DNA of 32,762 nt from an uncultured Allomuricauda sp. (GCF_937884665.1 NZ_CAKZYF010000180.1:1-32762); one strand, 5' to 3'. Positions 8,758-16,628 are shown, counted from the first letter of the stretch. Numbers and translations are program-made. Notes: generated from the sequence alone by a model not told the origin.

Positions 8758-9713
8758 GCATGAACAAAATTTTGGCCAACGATGGCATTTCCGAATCGGG
8801 GATACAGCTCTTGGAAAAAGAGGGCTTTGAGGTCATTACCACCAAGGTGGCCCAAGAGCAATTGGAGAACTACATCAATAAAAATAACATCACCGTCCTT
8901 TTGGTACGAAGTGCGACCCAAGTGAACGGGGCTTTACTGGATGCTTGTCCTGGTTTGAAATTGGTAGGTCGCGGTGGCGTGGGCATGGATAATATTGATG
9001 TGGCACATGCAAAATCAAAAGGTATTCAGGTCGTCAATACTCCCGCTGCATCTTCCCAATCCGTAGCAGAATTGGTTTTTGCCCACTTGTTGAATGGTGT
9101 CCGCTTTTTACATGATTCCAATAGAAGTATGCCTTTGGAGGGCGATAAAAACTTCAAAATGCTCAAAAAGGGGTATGCGAAAGGAACAGAACTTCGTGGT
9201 AAGACCTTAGGCATTATTGGTATGGGGAGAATAGGCAAAGCAACCGCAGAATTAGCACTTGGAATGGGCATGAAGGTTCTGTACAATGACCATTATTTAG
9301 AAACAGCAAGGATACAAGTTTCATTCTTTGATGGTCAATCGGTAACCTTCAACCTGACCAGCAGTCCCATAGAAGCCGTTTTAAAGGCATCTGATTTTAT
9401 AAGCCTTCACGTGCCAGCACAAAAGGACTACGTGATTGGAAAAAAGGAGTTGGAACTTATGAAAACAGGCGCTGGGATAGTTAATGCTTCAAGAGGAGGC
9501 ACTGTGGATGAAGAGGCTTTATTGGAAGCTTTGGATGCCGATAAATTGAGTTTTGCCGGACTCGATGTCTTTGAGTCCGAACCCAGTCCAGAAATTAAAA
9601 TTTTGATGCACCCCAAAATATCACTTTCACCGCATATTGGAGCGGCAACAAAAGAGGCCCAAGATAGAATAGGCGTCGAATTGGCTGCGCAGATAATCAC
9701 TCTTTTGAAATAA
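8754..9713 (+). CDS. serA: D-3-phosphoglycerate dehydrogenase-like 2-hydroxyacid dehydrogenase
   Basis: The 319-residue protein belongs to the D-isomer-specific 2-hydroxyacid dehydrogenases and, being coupled to serC, most likely oxidises 3-phosphoglycerate to start serine synthesis. The Rossmann motif is GIIGMGRIG. The catalytic triad appears as arginine in NASRGGTVDEEAL, glutamate in the FESEP segment, and histidine in SPHIGAAT. It lacks the ACT or ASB regulatory domains of longer SerA proteins, so feedback by serine through an ACT domain is not expected. An alternative ATG lies two codons in, at 8760. The assignment as SerA rather than another hydroxyacid dehydrogenase rests mainly on the neighbour. 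Confidence 0.88.
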   Translation: MSMNKILANDGISESGIQLLEKEGFEVITTKVAQEQLENYINKNNITVLLVRSATQVNGALLDACPGLKLVGRGGVGMDNIDVAHAKSKGIQVVNTPAASSQSVAELVFAHLLNGVRFLHDSNRSMPLEGDKNFKMLKKGYAKGTELRGKTLGIIGMGRIGKATAELALGMGMKVLYNDHYLETARIQVSFFDGQSVTFNLTSSPIEAVLKASDFISLHVPAQKDYVIGKKELELMKTGAGIVNASRGGTVDEEALLEALDADKLSFAGLDVFESEPSPEIKILMHPKISLSPHIGAATKEAQDRIGVELAAQIITLLK

Positions 9714-9782
9714 ACCAATAAAACCAAGAGGGAATATCTTCTTTTTTGTACTTTATAGGTCTACTCAAAACACAAAACAGAC

Positions 9783-10421
9783 ATGTCAGGATTATTAGAA
9801 TTATTGAATAGCCCTATGGGCAAACAATTGGTTAGCGGAGTTGCCGGTCAGACTGGGCAATCCGAAAGTCAAACAGCGGATATATTGGGCATGGCCATGC
9901 CCTTGCTAATGGGGGCCATGAAAAAAAATGCTTCAACCCCAGGAGGTGCACAAGGATTGATGAACGCATTATCTTCAAAACACGATGGTAGTATTTTGGA
10001 CAACTTGGGCGGTTTTTTTGGAGGTGGTGTGGACCAAAGTGCCCTAGATGATGGCGCCGGAATTTTAGGTCATGTCTTGGGAACCAAACAACCCCAGGTC
10101 GAGAATGCTTTGAGCCGTAAGTCTGGCTTGGATGCGGGTTCAATTGCCCAAATTCTTCAAGTTGCCGCCCCTATCATTCTAGGGTATCTCGGGAAAGAGA
10201 CCAAACAACAAAAGGTAAGCAGTCCAGATGCCTTATCCGGTTTGTTAGGAGGCCTGATGGGTGGCAGTAACACACAAAAAGAACAGTCCTTGATAGAAAG
10301 CTTTTTAGATTCCGATGGGGACGGGAGTGTCATCGATGATTTGGCCGGTATGGTACTCAATAAAGGCAACGACAAAGGTGGCGGCATCGGAGGTGTCCTA
10401 GGAGGCCTCTTTGGAAAGTAA
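9783..10421 (+). CDS. DUF937 family glycine-rich protein
   Basis: The 212-residue protein has repeated helical, Gly/Leu-rich stretches (LLELLNSPMGKQLVSGVAG; ILGMAMPLLMGAMKK; IAQILQVAAPIILGYLGK) typical of DUF937, a family without a settled role that resembles YidB. There is no signal peptide or membrane span. Near the C-terminus DSDGDGSVIDDL resembles an EF-hand or dockerin calcium loop with D at positions 1, 3 and 5, but the usual acidic residue at position 12 is replaced by leucine. The tail is GGGIGGVLGGLFGK. A strong terminator follows 26 bases after the stop, so it probably ends its own transcript. Confidence 0.82.
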   Translation: MSGLLELLNSPMGKQLVSGVAGQTGQSESQTADILGMAMPLLMGAMKKNASTPGGAQGLMNALSSKHDGSILDNLGGFFGGGVDQSALDDGAGILGHVLGTKQPQVENALSRKSGLDAGSIAQILQVAAPIILGYLGKETKQQKVSSPDALSGLLGGLMGGSNTQKEQSLIESFLDSDGDGSVIDDLAGMVLNKGNDKGGGIGGVLGGLFGK

Positions 10422-10446
10422 ATAAACCCTTAACGTATTTTAACAG

Positions 10447-10475
10447 AGCCATTTGGGATTCCAAATGGCTTTTTT
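10447..10475 (+). terminator. Rho-independent terminator after the DUF937 gene
   Basis: A perfect 10-bp stem (arms AGCCATTTGG and CCAAATGGCT) with loop GATT is followed by five Ts. It lies between the DUF937 stop and the DUF6146 start and shows that the longer TTG-initiated reading of the next gene, which would begin inside this hairpin, is wrong. Confidence 0.85.
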
Positions 10476-10488
10476 GTACCTTTTAATT

Positions 10489-10947
10489 ATGAAAAAGAAA
10501 AACCTATCGATCTTCCTGTGCGCGTTGCTAATGGCTTTTTTCACCTGTCCGACTTTTGCGCAAACGGATTCCTTGGAAATTTCTGAATCTGAAAAAGCCT
10601 ATTTTGATTTAGAGGATTCCGAAGCTGTGGAGATTTCCGATGAAAAATCGGAATATGAAATTATAGTGTTGGAACCTGGTTTTAATGCCTGGCTCAGAAG
10701 CATTGCCAGACCAGAAGGTTATTATTCGCAGAAGTTCCTTGAAAACAGGAACAAAGTATTGGTAATCCAGTGGAACCAACGGGTGCAACAGCCGTTCAAT
10801 TTTGACCCCCAATTGTATCAATTTGAAATAAACTACAGTCCTTTTATCGATTACGGCTACGATGTAAATTATAAGCTTTACAATTTTTTCATCTATTTCC
10901 AGCGAAAATACAACCAACGCTTGGGTACTTTTTTACCCCGGATTTAA
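10489..10947 (+). CDS. DUF6146 family exported protein
   Basis: The 152-residue product starts with a clear signal peptide (MKKKNLSIFLCALLMAFFTC, cleavage near FAQ). After an acidic linker of about 35 residues comes a conserved C-terminal domain containing NAWLRSIARPEGYYSQKFLE and FFIYFQRKYNQRLG, which I recognise as the Bacteroidota family DUF6146. Function is unknown. The ATG at 10489 is chosen over an upstream TTG at 10453 because that codon lies inside the preceding terminator and would spoil the signal peptide. The following DUF6787 gene starts 29 bp later, a pairing commonly seen in this lineage. Confidence 0.82.
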   Translation: MKKKNLSIFLCALLMAFFTCPTFAQTDSLEISESEKAYFDLEDSEAVEISDEKSEYEIIVLEPGFNAWLRSIARPEGYYSQKFLENRNKVLVIQWNQRVQQPFNFDPQLYQFEINYSPFIDYGYDVNYKLYNFFIYFQRKYNQRLGTFLPRI

Positions 10948-10952
10948 AACAT

Positions 10953-10960
10953 TATTTTTG
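10953..10960 (+). promoter_or_regulatory. Candidate -7 promoter box for the DUF6787 gene
   Basis: TATTTTTG matches TAnnTTTG and sits 16 bases before the ATG at 10977. There is no well-placed -33 TTG, so this may be a chance match in AT-rich DNA. Confidence 0.25.
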
Positions 10961-10976
10961 CCATCGAATTATTCAG

Positions 10977-11492
10977 ATGGAAAAAGTAAAGCAACGCTGG
11001 GACATCACGGAACGCTGGCAATATCTATTTCCCATTTTGGGAGTAGTGCTTATGGTGATTACGGCTTACATCATATCGAGAAGGCTGGTACACCTTTTTA
11101 ATCTGAACAATACTTGGTCGGAGTGGGTATTTACTATTGCAGTGGGTTGTACGTTGTATATCGTGATGCTCAAGGTTTTTCTCTGGTGTTTCAAAAAACT
11201 GGCGCATAAATGGCCCGTAGCACAACGATGGGAAATGATTGCCATTTTTATTGTTTTTGCCATAACCGGAAGTATTTCGGGAAAGCTGGCAGGACCATTT
11301 ACCGAATTTCTCGGAATCCAAAGAGAAAACGTCAGCGGTTGGATTTTCTGGACCGCGCGTATCGTGCTAATTTTTCCAATTTACCAAGTTCTCCTTATTC
11401 TTTTTGGATGGCTGTTCGGCCAATTTCAGTTTTTTTGGAATTTTGAGAAGAAAATGTTGAAACGCATGGGATTGGGTTTTTTGATTCCATAA
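10977..11492 (+). CDS. DUF6787 family integral membrane protein
   Basis: The 171-residue protein opens with KQRWDITERWQYLFPILGV, a family signature, and has about four membrane segments: roughly residues 18-38, 50-70, 85-103 and 120-145. The C-terminal region FWNFEKKMLKRMG is cytoplasmic and basic. A second WPVAQRWEMIAIFIVF segment echoes the first, hinting at an internal duplication of a WxxxxRWxxxxxF module. I know it as a conserved, uncharacterised flavobacterial membrane protein next to DUF6146. Confidence 0.8.
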   Translation: MEKVKQRWDITERWQYLFPILGVVLMVITAYIISRRLVHLFNLNNTWSEWVFTIAVGCTLYIVMLKVFLWCFKKLAHKWPVAQRWEMIAIFIVFAITGSISGKLAGPFTEFLGIQRENVSGWIFWTARIVLIFPIYQVLLILFGWLFGQFQFFWNFEKKMLKRMGLGFLIP

Positions 11493-11499
11493 ATTTTAT

Positions 11500-11541
11500 T
11501 TGTAATAATTATAAATAATAGTTTCAATTTCTCTAGATTTG
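11500..11541 (+). promoter_or_regulatory. Candidate promoter and near-palindromic Fur-type box
   Basis: A 15-base 7-1-7 near-palindrome TTGTAATAATTATAA (11500-11514, six of seven pairs) resembles a PerR/Fur box. Downstream, TAGATTTG (11534-11541) matches the -7 consensus TAnnTTTG. Both lie just before the His/Cys-rich small gene. The region is very AT-rich, so the palindrome could be chance. Confidence 0.3.
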
Positions 11542-11553
11542 CAGGAATTGTAT

Positions 11554-11847
11554 ATGAAAAAGAATATAGGACTTCTTCTTTTCATCGGATTAATGCTAGT
11601 AAAGGCATCTGCTTTTCACGTACATACGCATTATGAGGAAAACGGTACTGCTCTGGAAGACTGTTCCGTATGTGATTTGGTACTGGAATTTCAATCCATG
11701 GATTTGGAACTCCCTTCTCAATACGAAGTCCCAGCCACTCTGGAAAGTGCACTGGGCTTATCTCTTTTTCAAAAAAAAGTACTTTTGTTTCAGGATTGTT
11801 CTTTGAAACACTTCGTAACAAGACCTCCCCCTATTATTTCAGTTTAA
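11554..11847 (+). CDS. Small exported His/Cys protein upstream of the TonB receptor (probable metal-binding)
   Basis: The 97-residue product has a signal peptide (MKKNIGLLLFIGLMLVKASA), then a histidine cluster H22, H24, H26 (FHVHTHYEENG) and a CSVC pair (C37, C40), a plausible soft-metal site. It ends in TRPPPIISV; an Arg-Pro-Pro-Pro tail is something I recall in small His-rich flavobacterial proteins encoded next to TonB receptors, and the layout resembles DUF2946. The TTG five codons upstream is not needed; the ATG at 11554 gives a clean signal peptide. It lies 85 bp before the receptor gene on the same strand. The function is inferred only from residues and position: zinc or copper handling at the periplasm. 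Confidence 0.65.
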   Translation: MKKNIGLLLFIGLMLVKASAFHVHTHYEENGTALEDCSVCDLVLEFQSMDLELPSQYEVPATLESALGLSLFQKKVLLFQDCSLKHFVTRPPPIISV

Positions 11848-11860
11848 TGTTTTTAATGAC

Positions 11861-11874
11861 ACCGTTCCAACGGT
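11861..11874. repeat. Short perfect inverted repeat before the TonB receptor gene
   Basis: ACCGTTCCAACGGT has 6-base arms around CC. It lies between the small His/Cys gene and the receptor. There is no T-run after it, so it is not a normal terminator; it may be an operator half or chance. Confidence 0.35.
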
Positions 11875-11932
11875 CAATTCGGTGGGAAAGCATTGGTGAA
11901 TTGTCCTCTCTTTTTTCTTAGGTTATAACTAA

Positions 11933-14344
11933 ATGAAACTACAAAACATACTTTTTTTCGTCCTGATGGTATGGTCTCCTTTGTCATTTGCCCAACAAGA
12001 CCCATGTACTTTTACCATAAGCGGGAAAGTGTTGAATGCGAACACCAATGAACCAATTCCTTTTGCGGTCGTCAAAGTTGAAGGTGCAGAAAAGTATGCC
12101 ACCGCTGACGAAGACGGTGATTTTAAGATTGACGGACTATGTTCAAAGAACAACACCCTGATTATATCATCCCTTGGGTACGCGAATTCGACCATCGATT
12201 ATAAAGAAGGTTCTGCTACCCAGTTTTATCTTCAGCAAGATGTCACGGGCTTGGATGAAGTGACCATCGAGGCAGAAAGACTAAAGGAGGTAGGAACAGA
12301 AAGTATTTCGCAAGTGGTTTTGGACCAAGCAGAAATTAAAAATATCCCTACCCAAAGTCTGGGAACAGCATTGTCCACCATTCAGGGAGTAACTTTTGCT
12401 TCTGTAGGTAACAATGTGCAACTACCGGTAATTCACGGACTTTCGGGCAATCGGATTTTAGTGCTGAACAATGGTATTAAACATGGTTTCCAAAACTGGG
12501 GCGAAGAGCATGCACCGGAAATAGATATTACGAGTGCAAGCCGAATTACCCTTATCAAAGGTGCTTCTGGAGTCAGATACGGTTCAGAAGCCTTGGGCGG
12601 TGCCATATTGGTCGAATCGACCGCTTTGGATTTAAATACTCCTTTCTACACGAACTTGGGTGTAAGCGGGGAAAGTAATGGCGAAGGTTTCAATACCAAT
12701 CTTAAGGTTGGAAGTGGTTCAGAAAACTGGAGCTATTATGTCAACGGGAGTTTTACACAAATCGGTGACCGTACGGCACCGGACTATAACCTTACCAATT
12801 CAGGCAAGGAAGAAACTGCGTTAGGCGCGGGCTTGTTGCATAGACGTGACAAATGGAAATTCAGTCTGCGCTATAGTTTTTTAGATCAAAACTTGGCGAT
12901 ATTACGAACTTCTTTTTTAACCAGCCCAGAAGCGTTTATTCGCTCTATTAACGCAGATGAACCGGTCATAATTGAACCCTTATCGCGAGAAATAACAGAA
13001 CCCAACCAAGCAACCCAACATCACTTGGCGAAAGCAGAAGTGGAATGGCAATATGCCGAAGATGCCAAACTTACTTTTATTGGTGGTTTTCAACTGAACC
13101 AAAGGGAGGAATTCGACGTTCGCCGAAACGCTGATTTACCCATTGTGGACCTTGATTTGGTGACGAATGATTATCAATTGGAGTGGAAACATCCTGAATG
13201 GAACGGTTTAAAGGGACTAATAGGCGTACAATATTTTAGTCAGAACAATGACAACAATCCCGGTACGTTCAACACCCCTATCGTGCCCAATTATAATATT
13301 GAACGCTTTAGCTCTTTCATTGTTGAAAAAATCAGTAAAGATAGGAATACATTTGAGGCCGGGCTTCGTTTGGATTTTGAGTCAAACGACGTTCGCGGAT
13401 TGGAGCCCAACAATGAAGTGTTTAGAGATCAGTTTGATTTCGTGAATGTAACCGCTTCTTTGGGGTACGTTAGAGAGTTTGAAAATGGTTCGTTCAGAAG
13501 TAATATAGGTAGCGCCTGGCGCACGGCCAACCCATTTGAATTGTTCAGTTTTGGACAAAACCGTTGGCGATTGATCTTCGGATTGCTCCGATTCCAGGAA
13601 GTTGATGGAGAGCCCAATACCGACAATGTTGAACGTTTTGATGACAGTGACGTTCAGCCAGAGCGTGGTTATAAATTCATCAACGAGTTTAAAATCAATA
13701 AAAATAGCAATCAGCATGTCGTAACAGTGTATTCAAATTACATAGAAAATTACATCTTTGATAGGCCCATCACCGTGACCACCACGGTAAGAGGACCATC
13801 CTTGGCATTTATTTATGACCAGGCGGATGCGCTGTTTTTAGGAGCAGATTACAACTGGAGGAACGATTGGACCAAAACGATTTCAACCGACTTAGGATTT
13901 AGTTATCTATGGTCACGAAATATCGGGGACGATGAAGCCCTTATCAACCAACCTCCCATTTCCACCAGTTTGTCCGTGCAATGGGATCAAGGAGAATTTT
14001 TAGGACTGTCTTCGTCAATTTTAAAACTAAGGTCCAGTTATACTTTTGAACAGTTCCAAGCACCGCGAACAGTACCCTTAGAAAGTTTGGTGGACGGTAC
14101 TGCGGACGTTACCCTTGATTCTGAAATATTTGATGTCTTGGACCCTCCTGAGGGCTTTTTTCTTCTGGACTTATCCTGGAATTTTGAATGGAAGAATTTT
14201 TCGGGAGGTATAGCGGCCCAAAATCTATTGAACACTAGTTATAGGAGTTACTTGAACGACTTGCGCTATTTTGCTGATGAACCCGGCAGAAACATAATAC
14301 TTTCCTTGAATTATCAATTTCAGGCGAAAAAAAATAAAAATTGA
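11933..14344 (+). CDS. TonB-dependent outer-membrane receptor with carboxypeptidase-like N-domain, probable metal uptake
   Basis: The 803-residue outer-membrane transporter uses TonB energy to import a ligand. It has a signal peptide (cleaved near LSFA-QQ, residue 20), a carboxypeptidase-regulatory-like beta domain (about 25-105, with C25 and C70 able to form a disulfide), a plug (about 115-230) and a 22-strand barrel. The plug contains LPVIHGLSGNRILVLNNGIK followed by a His-bearing loop GFQNWGEEHAPEID. That arrangement, PVIxGLxxxRxxVLxNG then xEHA, resembles ZnuD-type zinc receptors rather than SusC glycan receptors. There is no SusD gene; the flanking small His/Cys protein and lipoprotein support metal or metal-complex uptake. 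The receptor class is solid; the ligand is inference. Confidence 0.85.
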   Translation: MKLQNILFFVLMVWSPLSFAQQDPCTFTISGKVLNANTNEPIPFAVVKVEGAEKYATADEDGDFKIDGLCSKNNTLIISSLGYANSTIDYKEGSATQFYLQQDVTGLDEVTIEAERLKEVGTESISQVVLDQAEIKNIPTQSLGTALSTIQGVTFASVGNNVQLPVIHGLSGNRILVLNNGIKHGFQNWGEEHAPEIDITSASRITLIKGASGVRYGSEALGGAILVESTALDLNTPFYTNLGVSGESNGEGFNTNLKVGSGSENWSYYVNGSFTQIGDRTAPDYNLTNSGKEETALGAGLLHRRDKWKFSLRYSFLDQNLAILRTSFLTSPEAFIRSINADEPVIIEPLSREITEPNQATQHHLAKAEVEWQYAEDAKLTFIGGFQLNQREEFDVRRNADLPIVDLDLVTNDYQLEWKHPEWNGLKGLIGVQYFSQNNDNNPGTFNTPIVPNYNIERFSSFIVEKISKDRNTFEAGLRLDFESNDVRGLEPNNEVFRDQFDFVNVTASLGYVREFENGSFRSNIGSAWRTANPFELFSFGQNRWRLIFGLLRFQEVDGEPNTDNVERFDDSDVQPERGYKFINEFKINKNSNQHVVTVYSNYIENYIFDRPITVTTTVRGPSLAFIYDQADALFLGADYNWRNDWTKTISTDLGFSYLWSRNIGDDEALINQPPISTSLSVQWDQGEFLGLSSSILKLRSSYTFEQFQAPRTVPLESLVDGTADVTLDSEIFDVLDPPEGFFLLDLSWNFEWKNFSGGIAAQNLLNTSYRSYLNDLRYFADEPGRNIILSLNYQFQAKKNKN

Positions 14345-14355
14345 ATAAAAATTAA

Positions 14356-14370
14356 TGCAACTCAGTTGCA
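14356..14370. promoter_or_regulatory. Perfect 7-1-7 palindrome, candidate Fur/Zur-family operator
   Basis: TGCAACT-C-AGTTGCA is a perfect inverted repeat with a single central base, the geometry of Fur, Zur and PerR binding sites. It begins 11 bases after the TonB receptor stop and lies 86 bases before the lipoprotein ATG. Downstream, TTACAAAT occurs twice (14404-14411 and 14427-14434), 23 bases apart. The link to a metalloregulator is inferred from geometry and from the metal-flavoured neighbours. Confidence 0.5.
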
Positions 14371-14456
14371 AAAACATGGTTAAACGAAAAATCAATAGTA
14401 ATTTTACAAATATTTAATAAACTTCATTACAAATTAAACCCTTTAAAAAAAGAAGA

Positions 14457-15071
14457 ATGAAAACGATTGAACAAATTAAAAATCTACGATTTATAGCACT
14501 ATTGTTTATGGCTGTCGCTGTAGTAAGCTGTAGTGATGATGATGAAGCACCGGAAGAAGAAAATTTACCGGAGGTCTTCACCAATGTCACCCTTATCTTC
14601 ACTCCTACTGGGGGGGGTACCGCAATTACAGCCGAGGCTGAAGATCCAGATGGTGAAGGACTCGATGATTTAGAGGTTAAGGATGAGATTAATTTAGCCG
14701 CCAACACCATGTATACCTTAACATTTAATGTTGAGAATAGGTTGGACCCAGATGCGGACCTTAATGCCGAAATCCTGGATGAAGACAATGAACACCAAAT
14801 TTTCTTTGCCTTTACCAACGATGCGTTTACCAGTCCCATGGGAGATGGTAATTTAGGTGCAGGTAATGCCGATGACGATATAAATTATAGCGACATGGAT
14901 GAGGATGGTAATCCTGTAGGTTTGGTTTCTTCTTGGACAACAGGAGCTGCTCAAACCGGAGCAAGTTTCCAAGTGAACCTACAGCACCAGCCTGGAGCTA
15001 AAACAGCTGATTCTGATTCCACTGATGGGGATACTGACTTTAACCTGACTTTTGTTTTAAATATTCAATAA
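14457..15071 (+). CDS. Acidic surface lipoprotein partnered with the TonB receptor
   Basis: The 204-residue protein has a lipoprotein signal with the acylated cysteine at C25 (AVAVVSC) immediately followed by SDDDE, resembling the lipoprotein export signal that sends Bacteroidota lipoproteins to the cell surface. The body is strongly acidic and beta-rich, with VTLIFTPTGGGTAITAEAED, ANTMYTLTFNVEN, EDNEHQIFFAF and QVNLQHQPGAK segments. I recall this fold from flavobacterial lipoproteins often labelled type 1 periplasmic binding fold proteins and found beside TonB receptors. The likely role is a surface ligand-binding accessory to the receptor. The many Asp/Glu residues and the conserved EHQ/LQHQP histidines could bind metal. 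A strong terminator follows at 15119. Confidence 0.75.
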   Translation: MKTIEQIKNLRFIALLFMAVAVVSCSDDDEAPEEENLPEVFTNVTLIFTPTGGGTAITAEAEDPDGEGLDDLEVKDEINLAANTMYTLTFNVENRLDPDADLNAEILDEDNEHQIFFAFTNDAFTSPMGDGNLGAGNADDDINYSDMDEDGNPVGLVSSWTTGAAQTGASFQVNLQHQPGAKTADSDSTDGDTDFNLTFVLNIQ

Positions 15072-15118
15072 GTCTTTGTTATAAGCACCGAATACGACCA
15101 AATAGGTTAGTTTTCAAG

Positions 15119-15151
15119 ATAAGGGGGTCAAATGTGGCTCCCTTATTTTTT
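15119..15151 (+). terminator. Rho-independent terminator after the lipoprotein gene
   Basis: The arms ATAAGGGGGTC and GGCTCCCTTAT pair over 11 positions (two wobble pairs), with loop AAATGT and a following T-run to 15151. It closes the receptor/lipoprotein cluster and overlaps the last codons of the convergent small membrane protein gene. Confidence 0.82.
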
Positions 15152-15424
15152 GCCTTTAGTCAAGAAATGGGTATACAACCACATTAAAGTAAAACTGGGA
15201 ACAAAATCCCAACCAGGAACCAGTTCTTCCACAAAAGTTACCACCCCTGCTACCTGTCCGGCCCTACCTTTATACATACGGGTCATCAACCAACCTGCCA
15301 GCGGTGCCCAAATAACATCGGAAAACTCTCCAATACCGGGTATTGCAAAAGACAACATACCTATACCGTCAAATATTAATACACACAACAAGTCCTTCTA
15401 TTTGGATTCTTTTTTATACGACAT
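15143..15424 (-). pseudogene. Small flavobacterial membrane protein interrupted by an in-frame TAG after codon 8
   Basis: From the ATG at 15424 the frame reads MSYKKESK, then TAG at 15398-15400, then KDLLCVLIFDGIGMLSFAIP and onward to TAA at 15143. The part after the stop is coherent: two hydrophobic segments (VLIFDGIGMLSFAIPGIG and, weaker, the C-terminal FVPSFTLMWLYTHFL) around a conserved FSDVIWAPLAGWLMTRMYKG core that I recognise from small flavobacterial membrane proteins. The basic N-terminus before the stop also fits the family. So a one-base change (for example AAG to TAG) has probably broken the gene. Translation could still start at TTG codons at 15391 or 15388, giving about 82 residues. 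It shares its 3' end with the terminator of the convergent lipoprotein gene. Confidence 0.65.
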
Positions 15425-15464
15425 ACCGGAAAAATAGCAAATCAGTGGGAAAGAGAAAAATGAC

Positions 15465-16064
15465 TTAGGACAAATCGGAACTGATAAGTTTCAAAAACTC
15501 GTTTCGGGTCTCTATTTTTTCGAATTGCCCCCGAAAACCCGATGTGGTGGTAACAGAGTTTTGTTTTTGTACCCCGCGCATCATCATGCACATATGGGAA
15601 GCCTCAATTACCACTGCCACACCTTTGGGTTTCAGCGTATTGTTAATTGATTCCAAAATATCATGGGTCAAACGTTCCTGTACTTGCAAACGTCTTGCGA
15701 ATACGTCGACAACCCTTGGAATTTTGCTTAGGCCCACTATGTGTCCGTTCGGAATATAAGCAATGTGCGCTTTCCCGAAAAAGGGAAGCATATGATGCTC
15801 ACAAAGGGAATACAATTCGATATCTTTAATAATGACCATATCATCATATTCTTCTTTGAACATGGCACTTCGCAATATTTCCTCGGCATCTTGTTGGTAA
15901 CCTTGTGTAAGGAATAACATGGCTTTCGCAGCACGTTCCGGGGTTTTAATGAGCCCCTCGCGACTCACGTCCTCCCCTATTTCATCAATTATCTTGGAGA
16001 AACGCTCTTTTACCTCATTGGTGATGTTAATATTGTATTCCTCTAAGTTTTGGTATGGTGACAT
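15465..16064 (-). CDS. folE: GTP cyclohydrolase I
   Basis: FolE opens the imidazole ring of GTP to make 7,8-dihydroneopterin triphosphate, the first step toward tetrahydrofolate (and queuosine-type deazapurines). The 199-residue protein has the zinc ligands C88 and H91 in [10 protein letters not shown] and C159 in [21 protein letters not shown] is the substrate-site segment. The final [10 protein letters not shown] is the family C-terminal signature. The ATG at 16064 follows the msrA stop by 3 bases, so both belong to one transcript. FolE is zinc-dependent, which is of interest beside the possible zinc-uptake cluster, although it is on the opposite strand. Confidence 0.95.
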   Translation of the reverse strand: MSPYQNLEEYNINITNEVKERFSKIIDEIGEDVSREGLIKTPERAAKAMLFLTQGYQQDAEEILRSAMFKEEYDDMVIIKDIELYSLCEHHMLPFFGKAHIAYIPNGHIVGLSKIPRVVDVFARRLQVQERLTHDILESINNTLKPKGVAVVIEASHMCMMMRGVQKQNSVTTTSGFRGQFEKIETRNEFLKLISSDLS

Positions 16065-16067
16065 AAA

Positions 16068-16628
16068 TTAGTGTGCCGTATTTAATTTGCTTGAAAAGCT
16101 ATGGTTCAATTTCTTGATTTTCGGATTGATGATAAACTGACAATAGGGCTGTAGTTGGTTATCATTGTAATAGTTCTGGTGCTCGGTCTCAGCTTCATAA
16201 AACGGCATCGCTGCAGAAACTGCGGTGACAACGGGGGAGGAAAAGACGTGTTGTTTTTCCAGTGCGGCAATAAAATCCTCTGCTTGTCCCTTCTGCTCCA
16301 AAGAAGTGTAAAAAATTTCGCTTCGGTACTGGGTGCCCACATCATTTCCCTGCCTATTGAGAGTAGTAGGGTCGTGCGTTGCAAAAAATACCTCGAGAAG
16401 CTCTACATAAGAAACCTTTGCCTCGTCAAAAACAATTTTCACCGCTTCGGCATGCCCGGTTCTTCCTGTACAGATTTCCCGATACGCCGGATTTTTAATG
16501 GAACCTCCTGTATACCCAGAAACTACTTTTTTAACTCCATTGAGTCGTTGAAAAACGGCCTCAGTACACCAGAAACAGCCCCCAGCAAAAATAGCGATGG
16601 TCTCCTTCAAATTATTTTGTTTATCCAT
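16068..16628 (-). CDS. msrA: Peptide-methionine (S)-S-oxide reductase
   Basis: MsrA repairs oxidised methionine, reducing the S-sulfoxide with thioredoxin. The 186-residue protein carries the catalytic GCFWC motif with nucleophile C18, preceded by ETIAIFAGG. Other family landmarks are VVSGYTGG, GHAEAVKIVFD, FFATHDPTTLNRQGNDVGTQ and AETEHQNYY. An upstream TTG at 16670 would add 14 residues without similarity; the ATG at 16628 is preferred. No MsrB domain or recycling-cysteine tail is visible. No signal peptide, so it acts in the cytoplasm. It is the first gene of a two-gene unit with folE and is divergent from the LolD-type gene over about 160 bp. Confidence 0.94.
   Translation of the reverse strand: MDKQNNLKETIAIFAGGCFWCTEAVFQRLNGVKKVVSGYTGGSIKNPAYREICTGRTGHAEAVKIVFDEAKVSYVELLEVFFATHDPTTLNRQGNDVGTQYRSEIFYTSLEQKGQAEDFIAALEKQHVFSSPVVTAVSAAMPFYEAETEHQNYYNDNQLQPYCQFIINPKIKKLNHSFSSKLNTAH

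Noticed and set aside
9783..10421. DSDGDGSVIDDL in the DUF937 protein as a true EF-hand
   Set aside because: Position 12 is leucine instead of an acidic residue and there are no flanking EF helices, so calcium binding is only a guess.
10453..10488. TTG start for the DUF6146 gene
   Set aside because: It lies inside a strong terminator hairpin and would extend past the true signal peptide start.
15132..15437. 101-residue plus-strand frame antisense to the small membrane protein
   Set aside because: It has no recognisable similarity and overlaps the terminator; the minus-strand frame has clear family features.
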